This document shows positions 9,409 to 19,514 of a stretch of 64,000 bases of DNA, piece by piece (within the stretch, counting starts at the first letter, position 1; every line of letters begins with the position of its first letter). A program made the translations under genes and the position numbers. This DNA comes from Pseudomonas flavescens (GTDB lineage: Bacteria > Pseudomonadota > Gammaproteobacteria > Pseudomonadales > Pseudomonadaceae), in contig NZ_JACBYV010000001.1 in the NCBI RefSeq assembly GCF_013408425.1, positions 4,464,001 to 4,528,000 on the forward strand. Direction: 5' to 3'. The notes below the pieces were generated by a model that worked only from the letters and a program-made list of their open reading frames with translations, did not search any database and was not told the origin of the DNA.

Positions 9409-9917
9409 ACATGGCAACGCTTGGGCACGAGTCCACCGCACACCAGTACCTGACCTTCATCCTGGCCGGCGAGCACTACGCCGTCGATACCCTGAGCGTA
9501 CGTGAGATCCTCGAGTACACCCGCTTCACTCCGGTGCCGCGCATGCCGCCCACGGTGCGCGGCGCGACCAACCTGCGCGGTGCCGTGGTGCCGGTGATCG
9601 ATCTGCTGGCGCGCTTCAGCGGCGAGCGTACGACGCTCGGCAAACGCACCTGCATCGTCATTCTCGACGTACCCGACGAGGATCGTCCGCAGCCTCTCGG
9701 CGTGCTGGTCGATGCAGTCAGCGCAGTGCGTGAGATCAGCCCGCACGAGATCCAGCCGGCACCGGCTTTCGGCAGCCATCTGCGCAGCGAATTCATCACC
9801 GGTGTCGTTCGCCTGGACGATCGCTTCGTCACGCTCCTGGCACTCGATCAGGTACTCGATCTGGAAACACTTGGCACCTCCACCACCAGCGACGTCGGCA
9901 GAACCGTACGGCCTTGA
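9405..9917 (+). CDS. cheW: Chemotaxis coupling protein CheW (first copy)
   Basis: 170-aa CheW scaffold linking MCPs to CheA. Recognised by the pattern [22 protein letters not shown], the [21 protein letters not shown] segment and PVIDLLARF. The start overlaps the cheA stop by 4 bp. A second CheW gene lies just past the following MCP gene; the two differ enough to suggest they are not a recent duplicate and may serve different receptors. Confidence 0.93.
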   Translation: MNMATLGHESTAHQYLTFILAGEHYAVDTLSVREILEYTRFTPVPRMPPTVRGATNLRGAVVPVIDLLARFSGERTTLGKRTCIVILDVPDEDRPQPLGVLVDAVSAVREISPHEIQPAPAFGSHLRSEFITGVVRLDDRFVTLLALDQVLDLETLGTSTTSDVGRTVRP

Positions 9918-9954
9918 TCTCACCCGCGACTCTCCATTCGAAAGGATCTCCAGC

Positions 9955-11613
9955 ATGCTCAGCAACTTCAAGATCGGTACCCGGCTCATCGTCGCGTTCG
10001 TCCTGGTCGCGGGAATCAGTGCCATAGTCGGCCTAGTCGGCCTGTCCAACACCTCGACCATGAACGACCTGGCAGACAGGATGTACTCCAGGGAACTGGT
10101 AGGCCTCTCCAAGATCAAGGATGCCAACATCAACCTCATCTACATTGGCCGAGCCCGCGCTAACTTCCTTCTCGCGACCACCCAACAGGATCGTGATCGG
10201 ATTCGCGCCGATATCACCAATTACAGCGAAACTGCGCGAAAACTGATCGATGAGGCCCGTCTGCAGTTCGCCAGCGAGCGCTCCATGGAGCTTTTCCGAG
10301 AGGCCGACTCGGTCTGGAAGGACTACCAGAGCAGCATGGATCAGACGTTGCAAACGGCGGCCAATCAAGCCTTGTACGCGGAGAACCCCGAACTGCAGCG
10401 GCAGCTGACCCAGACACGTGCATACGGCGACAAGATCGACAGCATCTTCTCCGAGCTCTCGCGCATCAAGGAGACCAACGCCAGCGATGCCAACGATCAG
10501 ACCACCGAGCTCTACGAAGCCAGCCGCGACATCATGATCGGCGTCATCATCGGTGGCCTGCTGATCGGTGTCGTGCTCGGCCTGCTGATCAGCCGCAGCA
10601 TCACCCGCCCGCTCAGCCGCGCGGTGGAAGCCGCCAACCTGCTGGCCGAAGGCGACTTGCGCGTGAAACTCGATAGCACCGCTCGCGACGAGACCGGCCA
10701 GTTGCTGAAGTCGATGGGCAACATGAGCGAGAAGCTCACGCAGATCATCGCCGAGGTACGCGGCTCCGCCGACTCGCTGTCCAGCGCCTCCGAGGAGATT
10801 TCCTCGACCGCCCAGAGCATGAGCCAGGCGGCTTCCGAACAGGCGGCTTCGGTGGAGGAAACCAGTGCGTCGATGGAGCAGATGTCCGCCTCCATTTCGC
10901 AGAACACCGAGAACGCCCGGGTCACCGACGGCATGGCCAGCAAAGCCTCCAACGAAGCGGGCGAAGGCGGCCAGGCGGTCAAGGACACCGTGCGAGCCAT
11001 GAAGACCATCGCCGACAAGATCGGCATCGTCGACGACATCGCCTACCAGACCAACCTGCTCGCCCTCAACGCCGCCATCGAGGCGGCCCGGGCCGGCGAA
11101 CACGGCAAGGGCTTCGCGGTGGTCGCCGCGGAAGTACGCAAGCTGGCCGAGCGCAGCCAGGTGGCGGCCCAGGAAATCGGCGAAGTCGCCAAGAACAGCG
11201 TGGCGCTGGCCGAACGTGCTGGCACCCTGCTCGACGAGATCGTCCCGTCCATCGCCAAGACCTCCGACCTGGTGCAGGAAATCGCGGCGGCCTCCGACGA
11301 GCAGAGCAGCGGCGTCAGCCAGATCAGCACGGCGATGAACCAGCTCAGCGAACTGACCCAGCAGAATGCCTCGGCCTCCGAGGAGCTCGCCGCCACCGCC
11401 GAGGAAATGAGCGGCCAGGCCGAACAGCTGCAGCAACTGATGGACTTCTTCCGCCTCAGCGGCAGTGGCGAGCGCATCACCACCGTCAACCCACCACGCA
11501 ACAGGCCACAGACCAACCGCGGCAACGGCGGCACACGCCAGCTGCGTGAAGACGAGGGCCAGCAAGGCCATGGCACGGGCCTGCCGGCCGGTTACGTGCG
11601 CTTTCAGGAGTAA
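9955..11613 (+). CDS. Methyl-accepting chemotaxis protein with 4-helix-bundle sensor
   Basis: 552 aa from the ATG at 9955, which has AAAGGA 9-14 nt upstream; upstream codons overlap cheW. Layout: N-terminal membrane helix ([20 protein letters not shown]), periplasmic Tar-like four-helix sensor domain (about residues 33-190), second membrane helix ([19 protein letters not shown]), HAMP (about 212-265) and a long signalling domain with the tip [19 protein letters not shown]. It ends in GYVRFQE, without the NWETF-type pentapeptide used by some MCPs to tether CheR. The ligand is unknown. It lies between the two cheW genes, suggesting it is the operon's dedicated receptor. Confidence 0.92.
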   Translation: MLSNFKIGTRLIVAFVLVAGISAIVGLVGLSNTSTMNDLADRMYSRELVGLSKIKDANINLIYIGRARANFLLATTQQDRDRIRADITNYSETARKLIDEARLQFASERSMELFREADSVWKDYQSSMDQTLQTAANQALYAENPELQRQLTQTRAYGDKIDSIFSELSRIKETNASDANDQTTELYEASRDIMIGVIIGGLLIGVVLGLLISRSITRPLSRAVEAANLLAEGDLRVKLDSTARDETGQLLKSMGNMSEKLTQIIAEVRGSADSLSSASEEISSTAQSMSQAASEQAASVEETSASMEQMSASISQNTENARVTDGMASKASNEAGEGGQAVKDTVRAMKTIADKIGIVDDIAYQTNLLALNAAIEAARAGEHGKGFAVVAAEVRKLAERSQVAAQEIGEVAKNSVALAERAGTLLDEIVPSIAKTSDLVQEIAAASDEQSSGVSQISTAMNQLSELTQQNASASEELAATAEEMSGQAEQLQQLMDFFRLSGSGERITTVNPPRNRPQTNRGNGGTRQLREDEGQQGHGTGLPAGYVRFQE

Positions 11614-11616
11614 GCC

Positions 11617-12144
11617 ATGAGCTCCGATACCCGGCTGCTCGACGACGCTACCGCAGTGTCGGGCCAGTACCTGACCTTCACCCTGGCTCAGGAACTGTTC
11701 GCGGTGGAAATCCGTGCCGTACGGGAGATCATCGAGTACGGCCGGCTGACCACGGTGCCGATGATGCCGCCAAGCATTCTTGGCGTGATCAACCTGCGCG
11801 GCGCGGTGGTGCCGGTGATGGATCTCGGCCAGCGCTTCGGCGGCCGGGCCACGGCCATCGGCCCGAGAACCTGCATCGTGATTCTGGAGATACTCAACCA
11901 GACCAGCACCCAGGTGATCGGCATGGTGGTGGACGCCGTCAACGAGGTCCGTGAACTGAGCGCCGAGCAGATCGAACCGACGCCCAGCTTCGGAGGCAGC
12001 ATCCGTACCGATTTCATTCGTGGCATGGGCAAGCTGGATGAGCGGCTGGTGGTGATGCTCGACATCAGCCGGATCATTTCCGCGCAGGAGCTCGTGGCAC
12101 TGGACCAGGCCGAACGGCATGGTCTCGACGGCGCTCGAGCCTGA
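11617..12144 (+). CDS. cheW: Chemotaxis coupling protein CheW (second copy)
   Basis: 175-aa CheW domain protein with YLTFTLAQELFAVEIRAVREII and [20 protein letters not shown]. It begins 3 bp after the MCP stop. It is clearly related to the upstream CheW (same REIxEY, GAVVPV and DAVxEVRE positions) but with many substitutions, so it is an older paralogue. Two coupling proteins may let one CheA integrate the two MCPs of the operon or receptors encoded elsewhere. Confidence 0.93.
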   Translation: MSSDTRLLDDATAVSGQYLTFTLAQELFAVEIRAVREIIEYGRLTTVPMMPPSILGVINLRGAVVPVMDLGQRFGGRATAIGPRTCIVILEILNQTSTQVIGMVVDAVNEVRELSAEQIEPTPSFGGSIRTDFIRGMGKLDERLVVMLDISRIISAQELVALDQAERHGLDGARA

Positions 12145-12967
12145 CATGCACGAGAGCACCCACAGCGCCCTCTCCGACCGGGAGTTCGGCCAGTTCCGTC
12201 AATTGATCCACGAGATTGCCGGCATCCACCTTTCCGACGCGAAGAAGCCGCTGGTAGCCGGGCGCCTCAACAAGCGCCTGCGCACCTTCGGCATGGCCAG
12301 CTACGGTGACTACTTCAAACGTCTGGGCAAGGATGCCGCGGAGCTGCAGACCTGCGTGGACCTGCTGACCACCAACGAGACCTACTTCTTCCGCGAACCC
12401 AAGCACTTCGACTTCCTGCGCGAGCTGCTGCACAAACCCGGTGCCATTCCCAGCGGGCGACCGCTGCGCGTCTGGAGTGGCGCCTGCTCCAGCGGCGAAG
12501 AGCCTTACACGCTAGCGCTGCTGCTGGCCGAACGGCTCGGTGAGAGGCCCTGGGAAATTCTTGCCTCGGATATCAGCCAGCGCATCCTGGCCCAGGCCCG
12601 CAGCGGCGTTTACGACCTCGAGGACAGCCGGAACATCCCCCGGCATCTGCTGGTGAAGTACTGCCTGCGCGGCGTCGACGACAACCAGGGACGCATGATG
12701 ATCGTCCCGTCACTGCGCCAGCGCATCCGCTTCGAGCAGATCAACCTGAACAGCGCACTACCGGACCTGGGGCTGTTCGACGTGATCTTCCTGCGCAACG
12801 TGATGATCTACTTCGACGCCGACACCAAACGTCAGGTGGTCGGTCGCCTGGTCAAGCACCTGCGCCCGGGCGGTCACTTCTTCATCAGTCACTCGGAGAG
12901 CCTGAACGGCGTCAACGACACGCTCAAGGTCGTCAAACCTTCGATCTATCGAAAGCCCGATGACTAA
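12119..12967 (+). CDS. cheR: MCP glutamate methyltransferase CheR
   Basis: 282 aa (or 273 aa from the ATG at 12146, two bases after the cheW stop; neither start has a strong ribosome site). The N-terminal helical CheR_N domain begins SDREFGQFRQLIHEIAG. The SAM-dependent methyltransferase domain has NETYFFREPKHF, RVWSGACSSGEEPYTLALLL (motif I) and DVIFLRNVMIYF. It methylates receptor glutamates for adaptation, opposing CheB. Overlaps cheW at its 5' end and cheD at its 3' end, consistent with translational coupling. Confidence 0.94.
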   Translation: MVSTALEPDMHESTHSALSDREFGQFRQLIHEIAGIHLSDAKKPLVAGRLNKRLRTFGMASYGDYFKRLGKDAAELQTCVDLLTTNETYFFREPKHFDFLRELLHKPGAIPSGRPLRVWSGACSSGEEPYTLALLLAERLGERPWEILASDISQRILAQARSGVYDLEDSRNIPRHLLVKYCLRGVDDNQGRMMIVPSLRQRIRFEQINLNSALPDLGLFDVIFLRNVMIYFDADTKRQVVGRLVKHLRPGGHFFISHSESLNGVNDTLKVVKPSIYRKPDD

Positions 12968-13478
12968 GACCCCCTCCATCGCCGAGGTCTACCTGCAGCC
13001 CGGCGACTATCATTTCGGCGGCCCCTATACCCGTGTGCGAACCCTGCTTGGCTCCTGCGTCTCGATGGTGCTCTGGCACCCCCATGCGCGCCTGGGCGGC
13101 ATGTGCCATTTCATGCTGCCGACGCGCGGGCGCCCGACCGCCCACCCGGACGGTCGTTACGGCGACGAAGTCATGAGCCTGCTGTGCGACGCCATCGGGC
13201 TGAGCGGCACGCGGCTGGCCGACTATCAGGCACGCATCTTCGGTGGTGGGCATATGTTTCCCGCGCTCATGAATGGCAACCGCCGGCACGTGGGCCTACA
13301 GAACGTTGACATGGCCAGGCGTCTAATCACCGAGAAGAAGCTCAGTTGCCATGGCGAACACGTAGGCGGAGTCGGGCATCGCAACCTGATCTTCGACATC
13401 TGGAGCGGCCATCTGGCCCTGAAGCAGACGGCGCCGACCGCGATCTCCGGTCGCCCCTCTGGAGAGCAATACGCATGA
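12960..13478 (+). CDS. cheD: Chemoreceptor glutamine deamidase CheD
   Basis: 172 aa. CheD deamidates receptor glutamines and can interact with CheC/CheY in other bacteria. The catalytic Cys33 sits in TLLGSCVSM and the catalytic His50 in GGMCHFMLP. The start overlaps cheR by 8 bp and the stop overlaps the cheB start by 4 bp. No cheC was seen in the operon, so CheD probably works simply as a receptor-modifying enzyme here. Confidence 0.93.
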   Translation: MTKTPSIAEVYLQPGDYHFGGPYTRVRTLLGSCVSMVLWHPHARLGGMCHFMLPTRGRPTAHPDGRYGDEVMSLLCDAIGLSGTRLADYQARIFGGGHMFPALMNGNRRHVGLQNVDMARRLITEKKLSCHGEHVGGVGHRNLIFDIWSGHLALKQTAPTAISGRPSGEQYA

Positions 13479-14542
13479 AACCGATAAAAGTCATGATCGT
13501 CGACGACTCCGCCGTGGTGCGCCAGGTGCTGTCCTCGGTGCTGGCCAGCGACCCGGCGATCCAGGTCATCGGGACGGCCGCCGATCCGCTGTTCGCCCTC
13601 GACAAGATGCAGCGCGAGTGGCCCGACGTGATCGTGCTGGACGTGGAAATGCCGCGCATGGACGGCATCACCTTTCTCAGGAAGCTGATGAGCGAGCGCC
13701 CCACGCCCGTCGTCATCTGCTCCACGCTCACCGAGAAGGGCGCCGCCACGACCATGCAGGCGCTCGCCGCCGGCGCGGTGAGCATCGTCACCAAACCCCA
13801 GGCCAGCCTCAGCAAGTTTCTGGTCAATGCCAGCGACGATCTGGTCAATGCGGTGAAGGCCGCAGCGCGCGCCAACGTCCGCAGCCTGGCGAAGAACAAG
13901 GCAGTACCCGCCGCGCCCGTGCAGGGCAAGCTCAGCGCCGACGTCATCCTGCCGCCGGGCCAGGGCGCCATGGCGCGCACCACCGAACGTGTCGTGGCCA
14001 TCGGCACGTCCACCGGTGGCACCCAGGCACTGGAGTACATCCTCACGCGCCTGCCGCGGGTGTGTCCCGCACTGGTGATCGTCCAGCACATGCCCGAACG
14101 TTTCACCGCCGCCTTCGCCCAACGCCTCAATGGCCTCTGCGAACTGGAGGTTCTGGAGGCGCGGCATGGCGATCGGGTACTGCCAGGCCGCGCCCTGATC
14201 GCCCCCGGTGGCCGCCACCTGCTGCTCAAGCGCAGCGGTGCCCAGTACCAGGTGGAAGTGGTCGATGGCCCACCGGTCAGCCGTCACAAGCCCTCGGTGG
14301 ACGTCCTGTTCCGCTCCACGGCCCGTGCAGCAGGCGCCAACGCCACCGGTATCATCATGACCGGCATGGGTGACGACGGTGCCCGCGGCCTGCGCGAGAT
14401 GCACGAGGCCGGTGCCCTCACCCTTGGCCAGGACGAAGCCAGTTGCGTGGTCTACGGCATGCCCCGAGAGGCCATGAAACTGGGCGCCGTGAGCCGCGAG
14501 ATAGCGCTGGAGCAGATCCCCGCGGCCATCCTGCGCGGTTAG
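13475..14542 (+). CDS. cheB: Chemotaxis response regulator / methylesterase CheB
   Basis: 355 aa from the ATG at 13475, with GGAGAG 9-14 nt upstream; the longer frame runs into cheD. The receiver domain has DDSAVVRQ and phospho-acceptor Asp56 in [12 protein letters not shown]. After a linker comes the C-terminal methylesterase with the triad Ser in AIGTSTGG, His in IVQHMPERF and Asp in [10 protein letters not shown]. It demethylates and deamidates receptors when phosphorylated by CheA. It is the last gene of the operon; no clear terminator follows before ilvD. Confidence 0.95.
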   Translation: MKPIKVMIVDDSAVVRQVLSSVLASDPAIQVIGTAADPLFALDKMQREWPDVIVLDVEMPRMDGITFLRKLMSERPTPVVICSTLTEKGAATTMQALAAGAVSIVTKPQASLSKFLVNASDDLVNAVKAAARANVRSLAKNKAVPAAPVQGKLSADVILPPGQGAMARTTERVVAIGTSTGGTQALEYILTRLPRVCPALVIVQHMPERFTAAFAQRLNGLCELEVLEARHGDRVLPGRALIAPGGRHLLLKRSGAQYQVEVVDGPPVSRHKPSVDVLFRSTARAAGANATGIIMTGMGDDGARGLREMHEAGALTLGQDEASCVVYGMPREAMKLGAVSREIALEQIPAAILRG

Positions 14543-14757
14543 TGCAGGGACGGTCGGCAGCCACCAGCCTTTCCTCGCCCGCCCCGTGGGGCGTAGAATC
14601 GGAGCATTTCCCGCCATCCACCCTTCGGCGGGCCTGTGAGCCCAGGCAGGCAGACGGAGATCCCGTCGTGCGCCATGCCACCTTGCGTCGCGGTCATCTG
14701 CCGCTGATCCGCTCACCCACCTATCAATGCCTACCTGATTAGCCGCAGGAATCCGTC

Positions 14758-16596
14758 ATGCCTGATTACCGCTCGAAGACCTCCACCCACGGCCGCAACA
14801 TGGCCGGCGCCCGTGCACTGTGGCGCGCCACCGGGATGAAGGACGAAGACTTCAAGAAACCGATCATCGCCATCGCCAACTCCTTCACCCAGTTCGTGCC
14901 CGGCCACGTGCACCTGAAGGACCTGGGCCAGCTGGTCGCCCGCGAGATCGAGAAAGCCGGCGGCGTGGCCAAGGAATTCAACACCATCGCCGTCGACGAC
15001 GGCATCGCCATGGGCCACGACGGCATGCTCTATTCGCTGCCGAGCCGCGAGATCATCGCCGACTCCGTGGAGTACATGGTCAACGCTCACTGCGCCGACG
15101 CCATCGTGTGCATCTCCAACTGCGACAAGATCACCCCCGGCATGCTGATGGCCGCCCTGCGCCTCAACGTTCCGGTGATCTTCGTTTCCGGCGGTCCCAT
15201 GGAGGCGGGCAAGACCAAACTGGCCAGCCACGGCCTGGACCTGGTCGACGCCATGGTCATCGCCGCCGACTCCAGCGCCTCCGACGAGAAGGTCGCCGAG
15301 TACGAGCGCAGCGCCTGCCCGACCTGCGGTTCGTGCTCCGGCATGTTCACCGCCAACTCGATGAACTGCCTGACCGAGGCCTTGGGCCTGGCCCTGCCGG
15401 GCAACGGTTCGACCCTGGCCACCCACAGCGACCGCGAACAGCTGTTCCTGCAGGCTGGCCGTACCATCGTCGAGCTGTGCAAACGCTACTACGGCGAGAA
15501 CGACGACTCGGTGCTGCCGCGCAACATCGCCAACTTCAAGGCGTTCGAGAACGCCATGACCCTGGACATCGCCATGGGCGGTTCCACCAACACCATCCTG
15601 CATTTGCTGGCCGCGGCCCAGGAAGCCGAGATCGATTTCGACCTGCGCGATATCGACCGCCTGTCCCGTCACGTGCCGCAACTGTGCAAGGTCGCGCCGA
15701 ACATTCAGAAGTACCACATGGAAGACGTGCACCGCGCTGGCGGGATCTTCTCGATCCTCGGTTCGCTGGCCCGTGGCGGCCTGCTGCACACCGACCTGCC
15801 GACCGTGCACAGCCGCAGCATGGAAGAAGCCATCGCCAAATGGGACATCACCCAGACCGACGACGAAGCGGTGCACCACTTCTTCAAAGCCGGCCCGGCC
15901 GGTATTCCGACGCAGACCGCATTCAGCCAGTCGACCCGCTGGGAAACCCTCGATGACGACCGTGAAAACGGCTGCATCCGCAGTGTCGAACACGCCTACT
16001 CGCAAGAAGGCGGCCTGGCCGTGCTGTATGGCAACATCGCCCTGGACGGCTGCGTGGTGAAAACCGCCGGTGTGGACGAGTCGATCCACGTCTTCGAAGG
16101 CAACGCGAAGATCTTCGAAAGCCAGGACAGCGCCGTGCGCGGCATCCTTGCCGATGAAGTGCAGGCTGGCGACATCGTCATCATCCGCTACGAAGGCCCG
16201 AAAGGCGGCCCGGGCATGCAGGAAATGCTCTACCCGACCTCGTACCTGAAATCCAAGGGTCTGGGCAAGGCGTGTGCACTGCTTACCGATGGCCGCTTCT
16301 CCGGCGGTACATCCGGCCTGTCCATCGGCCACGCTTCGCCGGAAGCGGCTGCCGGCGGCGCCATCGGCCTGGTACGCGATGGCGACAAGGTGCTGATCGA
16401 CATTCCGAACCGCTCGATCAACCTGCTGGTCAGCGATGAGGAAATCGCCCACCGCCGTCATGAGCAGGACAAGAAGGGCTGGAAACCGGTCGAACAACGT
16501 CCCCGCAAGGTGACCACCGCACTGAAGGCCTACGCCCTGCTCGCCACCAGCGCCGACAAGGGCGCGGTGCGCAACAAGGCGTTGCTGGACGGCTGA
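14758..16596 (+). CDS. ilvD: Dihydroxy-acid dehydratase
   Basis: 612 aa, the length of the long [Fe-S] class of IlvD. It catalyses the third step of valine/isoleucine synthesis, dehydrating 2,3-dihydroxy-isovalerate or -methylvalerate. Cluster cysteines are seen in [12 protein letters not shown] and [18 protein letters not shown]; the C-terminal part has [12 protein letters not shown] and [16 protein letters not shown] is preceded by AGGA about 8 nt upstream. Followed by a strong terminator. In P. putida it directly follows rlmI. Confidence 0.97.
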   Translation: MPDYRSKTSTHGRNMAGARALWRATGMKDEDFKKPIIAIANSFTQFVPGHVHLKDLGQLVAREIEKAGGVAKEFNTIAVDDGIAMGHDGMLYSLPSREIIADSVEYMVNAHCADAIVCISNCDKITPGMLMAALRLNVPVIFVSGGPMEAGKTKLASHGLDLVDAMVIAADSSASDEKVAEYERSACPTCGSCSGMFTANSMNCLTEALGLALPGNGSTLATHSDREQLFLQAGRTIVELCKRYYGENDDSVLPRNIANFKAFENAMTLDIAMGGSTNTILHLLAAAQEAEIDFDLRDIDRLSRHVPQLCKVAPNIQKYHMEDVHRAGGIFSILGSLARGGLLHTDLPTVHSRSMEEAIAKWDITQTDDEAVHHFFKAGPAGIPTQTAFSQSTRWETLDDDRENGCIRSVEHAYSQEGGLAVLYGNIALDGCVVKTAGVDESIHVFEGNAKIFESQDSAVRGILADEVQAGDIVIIRYEGPKGGPGMQEMLYPTSYLKSKGLGKACALLTDGRFSGGTSGLSIGHASPEAAAGGAIGLVRDGDKVLIDIPNRSINLLVSDEEIAHRRHEQDKKGWKPVEQRPRKVTTALKAYALLATSADKGAVRNKALLDG

Positions 16597-16616
16597 TCCC
16601 CTCGCGCGGCACATGG

Positions 16617-16647
16617 AAACCCGGCCTTGTGCCGGGTTTTCCGTTTT
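16617..16647 (+). terminator. Rho-independent terminator of ilvD
   Basis: Perfect 8-bp stem AACCCGGC / GCCGGGTT with loop CTTGT and T-rich 3' side (TTTTCCGTTTTT), 22 bp after the ilvD stop. Confidence 0.9.
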
Positions 16648-16730
16648 TGGCGATGCAGACAGCGACGCCTCACGTGGCGCCCCGGCTGTCGCGTCACTCG
16701 ACCCAAGGCGGCGTTTTTGCACGGAACGGA

Positions 16731-16754
16731 TCGCCAGCAAGCCGGCTCCTACAG
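16731..16754 (-). repeat. Solitary REP of the GTAGGAGCCGGCTTGC family
   Basis: On the minus strand the sequence reads CTGTAGGAGCCGGCTTGCTG, the common Pseudomonas REP with GTAG head and GCCGGCTTGC core. It lies 18 bp before the phosphoesterase gene. Same family as the pair at 35643-35690 and the array at 42943-43482. Confidence 0.75.
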
Positions 16755-16772
16755 TTATAGCCTGGAGGACGC

Positions 16773-17231
16773 ATGAAGATTGGCCTGATCGCCGACACCC
16801 ACGGCCTGTTGAGACCCCAGGCACTGGCAGCGCTGCAAGGCGTCGACCACCTGATCCACGCGGGCGATATCGGCGGGCCGCAGATCCTTGCCGAGCTCGA
16901 ACGCATCGCGCCGCTGTCGGTGGTGCGCGGCAACAACGACAGCGATGCCTGGGCCGATGCCATCCCGGAAAGCCTGACCCTGCGCTTCGGCGCGATCAGT
17001 CTGTATGTGCTGCATGATCTCAAGAAGCTGGCTATCGACCCTAAAGCCGAAGGTATCGACGTGGTGATCGCCGGGCACTCGCACAAGCCGCTGCATGACG
17101 AGCGCGACGGCGTGCTCTACCTGAACCCGGGCAGCGCCGGCCCACGACGCTTCAAGCTGCCGATCAGCGTGGCCCTGCTGCATATCGACGGTGACACGGT
17201 GCGGTTCGAACTGATTACGCTGGAGGTCTGA
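16773..17231 (+). CDS. YfcE/MJ0936-type metallophosphoesterase
   Basis: 152-aa single-domain metallophosphoesterase. Metal-binding motifs: IADTHG (residues 6-11), HAGDIGG, VRGNNDSD, VIAGHSHKP and LNPGSAGPRR, the full calcineurin-like set. These are small phosphodiesterases active on model substrates; the physiological substrate is unknown. ATG follows GGAGG closely (GGAGGACGC). The gene after ilvD in other pseudomonads is similar, so it is likely ancestral. Immediately downstream lies a REP-containing element. Confidence 0.87.
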   Translation: MKIGLIADTHGLLRPQALAALQGVDHLIHAGDIGGPQILAELERIAPLSVVRGNNDSDAWADAIPESLTLRFGAISLYVLHDLKKLAIDPKAEGIDVVIAGHSHKPLHDERDGVLYLNPGSAGPRRFKLPISVALLHIDGDTVRFELITLEV

Positions 17232-17236
17232 TGCAA

Positions 17237-17352
17237 GGCGATAGCGGACCTTCGATTTGGTGGGCTAAAGCCCACCCTACAGCCGCGCATCTAGCCGTAG
17301 GGTGGGCTTTAGCCCACCAATTGGCCCCCGACTACGAACGGCTGCTATCGCC
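17237..17352. repeat. 116-bp REP-pair element (BIME), copy 1
   Basis: Bounded by the inverted repeat GGCGATAGC (17237-17245) and GCTATCGCC (17344-17352). Inside are two facing REP hairpins: GGTGGGCTAAAGCCCACC followed by CTAC (17259-17280), and GTAG followed by GGTGGGCTTTAGCCCACC (17297-17318). Starts 6 bp after the phosphoesterase stop. A 74-bp copy with only one hairpin is at 33810-33883 and shares both outer arms. Confidence 0.85.
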
Positions 17353-17456
17353 ACAAAGACGTCCTGCCGAGGCAACGACCTTGAAAAACACGCCTTTCGA
17401 AGCCATCTGTATGAATACAGATTTTTCGATTCGTCCACTCACTTGATGGAGTCCCC

Positions 17457-17984
17457 ATGACCCTCGATGAACTCAACACCCTTCCCGGCGTAACCGGCAA
17501 GCCTGACGTCGCCACGGCGGATTTCGTCTACAACCACACCATGATCCGCGTGAAGGATCTGCAGAAGTCCCTGGATTTCTATACCCGTGTGCTGGGTTTC
17601 ACCCTGCTGGAGAAAAAGGACTTCCCGGATGCCGAGTTCAGCCTGTACTTCCTCGCGTTGATCGCCGACAAGTCGCAGATCCCGGCCGACCCGGCAGCAC
17701 GCCATCAATGGCGCAAGTCCATCCCGGGCGTACTGGAGCTGACCTACAACTACGGCACCGAGAAGGACCCGGAGTTTTCCTACCACAGCGGCAACAGTGA
17801 CCCGCGCGGCTTCGGTCACCTGTGCGTGGCAGTGCCGGATATCAAGGCGGCTTGCCAGCGCTTCGAAGACCTGAGCGTGGACTTCCAGAAGCGCCTGACC
17901 GACGGGCGCATGAGCAACATCGCCTTCATCAAGGACCCGGACGGCTACTGGGTGGAAATCATCCAGTTCACCGAAGTGGATTGA
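17457..17984 (+). CDS. gloA: Lactoylglutathione lyase (glyoxalase I)
   Basis: 175 aa, the longer eukaryote-like/zinc-type GloA. It isomerises the methylglyoxal-glutathione hemithioacetal to S-lactoylglutathione. Two beta-alpha-beta-beta-beta halves: FVYNHTMIRVKDLQKSLDFY and RGFGHLCVAVPDIKAACQRF. Candidate metal ligands are His in YNHTMIRV, Glu in VLELTYN, His in GFGHLCV and Glu in GYWVEIIQF. The ATG follows GGAG at about 6-9 nt. Confidence 0.95.
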   Translation: MTLDELNTLPGVTGKPDVATADFVYNHTMIRVKDLQKSLDFYTRVLGFTLLEKKDFPDAEFSLYFLALIADKSQIPADPAARHQWRKSIPGVLELTYNYGTEKDPEFSYHSGNSDPRGFGHLCVAVPDIKAACQRFEDLSVDFQKRLTDGRMSNIAFIKDPDGYWVEIIQFTEVD

Positions 17985-17993
17985 TTGACGTGG

Positions 17994-18025
17994 CGCCCCG
18001 CTGTTGACCGGCGGGGCGGCCGCCC
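17994..18025. terminator. GC-rich hairpin between convergent gloA and DUF3060 genes
   Basis: CGCCCCGC ... GCGGGGCG stem with a second nested GGGGCGGCCGCCCC palindrome, 10 bp after gloA and just before the end of the convergent DUF3060 gene. No U-tract, so termination is only probable. Confidence 0.4.
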
Positions 18026-18028
18026 CGC

Positions 18029-18523
18029 CTACTTGCGCTCGACCTTGTTGTCGATGCCTCCCAACTGCACCTCCGGCTCATCACCGCTCCAGCGCACCTG
18101 CTGACTGACGCCAGTAACGTTCAGCTTGGCCTGGCCTTCGAACTGCAGATCCAGTTCGTGCTCGGCACCTTCTACCGTGACCACTGCCGGTTGCTCGCCC
18201 GCGATGATCGCCGTGCGAACCTGGTTGTTGCTGGTGTCGACGCTCAATGCATTGACGCGCTCGGCGATCACCTTGTGTTCGGCACCCGATACCGTAAGCG
18301 ACTTGGCCGTATCCAGCGTGACCTTGTGCTCCGAGCCGTAGACCAGCACGGCGCCACACTCACCGGTCAGGTGAATGACGTTAGCATTGCCGGTAATGTT
18401 CACGTCCTGGCCTTTGCAGGATACGTCTCGCGACAGGCCGATCCCCTCGATATTCAGCGGCTCCGCCTGGGCCAGCGTAGCTGTGCCGGCCAGCAGCAAA
18501 CCTGCCATCAGCGTCTTGTTCAT
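18029..18523 (-). CDS. Exported DUF3060-type protein
   Basis: 164 aa from the ATG at 18523 (AGAGGGA 7 nt upstream; a GTG 6 nt earlier is less likely). A clear signal peptide, MNKTLMAGLLLAGTATLAQA, is followed by a periplasmic domain with repeated short strands of the type SEHKVTLDTAKSLTVSG / AEHKVIAERVNALSVD / AEHELDLQFEGQAKLNVTG. That rhythm fits the DUF3060 family and a beta-solenoid-like fold. Function unknown; no conserved partner gene is next to it. It converges on gloA. Confidence 0.7.
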   Translation of the reverse strand: MNKTLMAGLLLAGTATLAQAEPLNIEGIGLSRDVSCKGQDVNITGNANVIHLTGECGAVLVYGSEHKVTLDTAKSLTVSGAEHKVIAERVNALSVDTSNNQVRTAIIAGEQPAVVTVEGAEHELDLQFEGQAKLNVTGVSQQVRWSGDEPEVQLGGIDNKVERK

Positions 18524-18619
18524 GGGCACATCCCTCTCTGTCAGTGATGGCCCGGAAGACGTCTGAGGGCCGATGCTATGACAGATGCCCAGGAAAGAAG
18601 GTTCTCCGCTGCATGCGAC

Positions 18620-19513
18620 TCAATTCGCGGTTTGCAACGCCGCTCTCAACCAATCGGCAAGCCTCTCGGCGCGCTGACCGCTACGCCGTTGCGGTACCCA
18701 GAGCGACAGCTGCGCCTCGGTTTGCACGAAGCCCCAGGGCGCGACCAGCCGCCCTGCAGCGAGATCGTCCGCCACCAGCTGCAGCGGCGCGATGGCCACG
18801 CCAAGGCCCGCCGACGCAGCCTCGAGCAGGTAATACAGGTGCTCGAAACCCTGCCCCAGGCGCATGTCCGCAGGCTGCAGGTTCATCGCCGCCAGCCACT
18901 GCGGCCAAGCCTGGGGGCGCGAGGTGGTATGCAGCAACGCCTCCTGCAGCAACGTCTCGGGAGCAGCCTGACTCAGTTCCGAGAACCGTGGGTGGCGCGG
19001 ACTTATCACCGGTCCGATAGATTCGCGCGCCAGCTCGAATACGCGCATGTCCGCAGGCCACGGTGGCTCGGCGTAGAGCAGGGTGGCATCCACCTGAGGG
19101 CTGCGCGGGTCGAGCTCCCCCTGGCTGGTGGACAGCTGCAGCCGCAGCTCGGGCAAGGCCCCGTTGAGCCGGTCCAGACGCGGAATGAACCAGCGCGCCA
19201 GCAGGCTGCCCGGGCAGCCGAGCACGAAAGGTGTATCGACTTCCCGCTGGCGCAGCTCGCCAGACACCTGCCGCAGGCGGGTGAACGTCTCGCCGCTGAC
19301 ATCACGCAGGCGTATGCCTGCGTCGGTCAGCTTCAAGCCCCGCCCGTCCTTGGTGAACAGCGCCACGCCAAGCTGCTCTTCCAGCGTGCGGATCTGCCGG
19401 CTCACCGCACCATGAGTGACGTGCAACTCAACCGCCGCACGGCTGACGCTGCCCAACCGCGCGGCGGCCTCGAAGGCATGCAGGGCGTTGAGCGACGGCA
19501 GATCCTGGGCCAT
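18620..19513 (-). CDS. trpI: LysR-type activator of trpBA, TrpI
   Basis: 297 aa. N-terminal LysR helix-turn-helix ([39 protein letters not shown]) and a substrate domain with [23 protein letters not shown] and [25 protein letters not shown], a close match to what I know of P. aeruginosa TrpI. TrpI activates trpBA in response to indole-3-glycerol phosphate. Normally it is directly divergent from trpB; here a DUF3592 gene lies between and ends one base before the trpI start, so trpI is probably transcribed from that gene's promoter. Confidence 0.88.
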   Translation of the reverse strand: MAQDLPSLNALHAFEAAARLGSVSRAAVELHVTHGAVSRQIRTLEEQLGVALFTKDGRGLKLTDAGIRLRDVSGETFTRLRQVSGELRQREVDTPFVLGCPGSLLARWFIPRLDRLNGALPELRLQLSTSQGELDPRSPQVDATLLYAEPPWPADMRVFELARESIGPVISPRHPRFSELSQAAPETLLQEALLHTTSRPQAWPQWLAAMNLQPADMRLGQGFEHLYYLLEAASAGLGVAIAPLQLVADDLAAGRLVAPWGFVQTEAQLSLWVPQRRSGQRAERLADWLRAALQTAN

Positions 19514-19514
19514 C

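Noticed and set aside
10033..12159. 708-codon open frame antisense to the second MCP and CheW
   Set aside because: Same shadow effect; sequence is low-complexity (LGGG, HQ-rich) without homology.
14731..16824. 697-codon open frame antisense to ilvD
   Set aside because: Shadow of a conserved gene with confirmed Fe-S cysteines.
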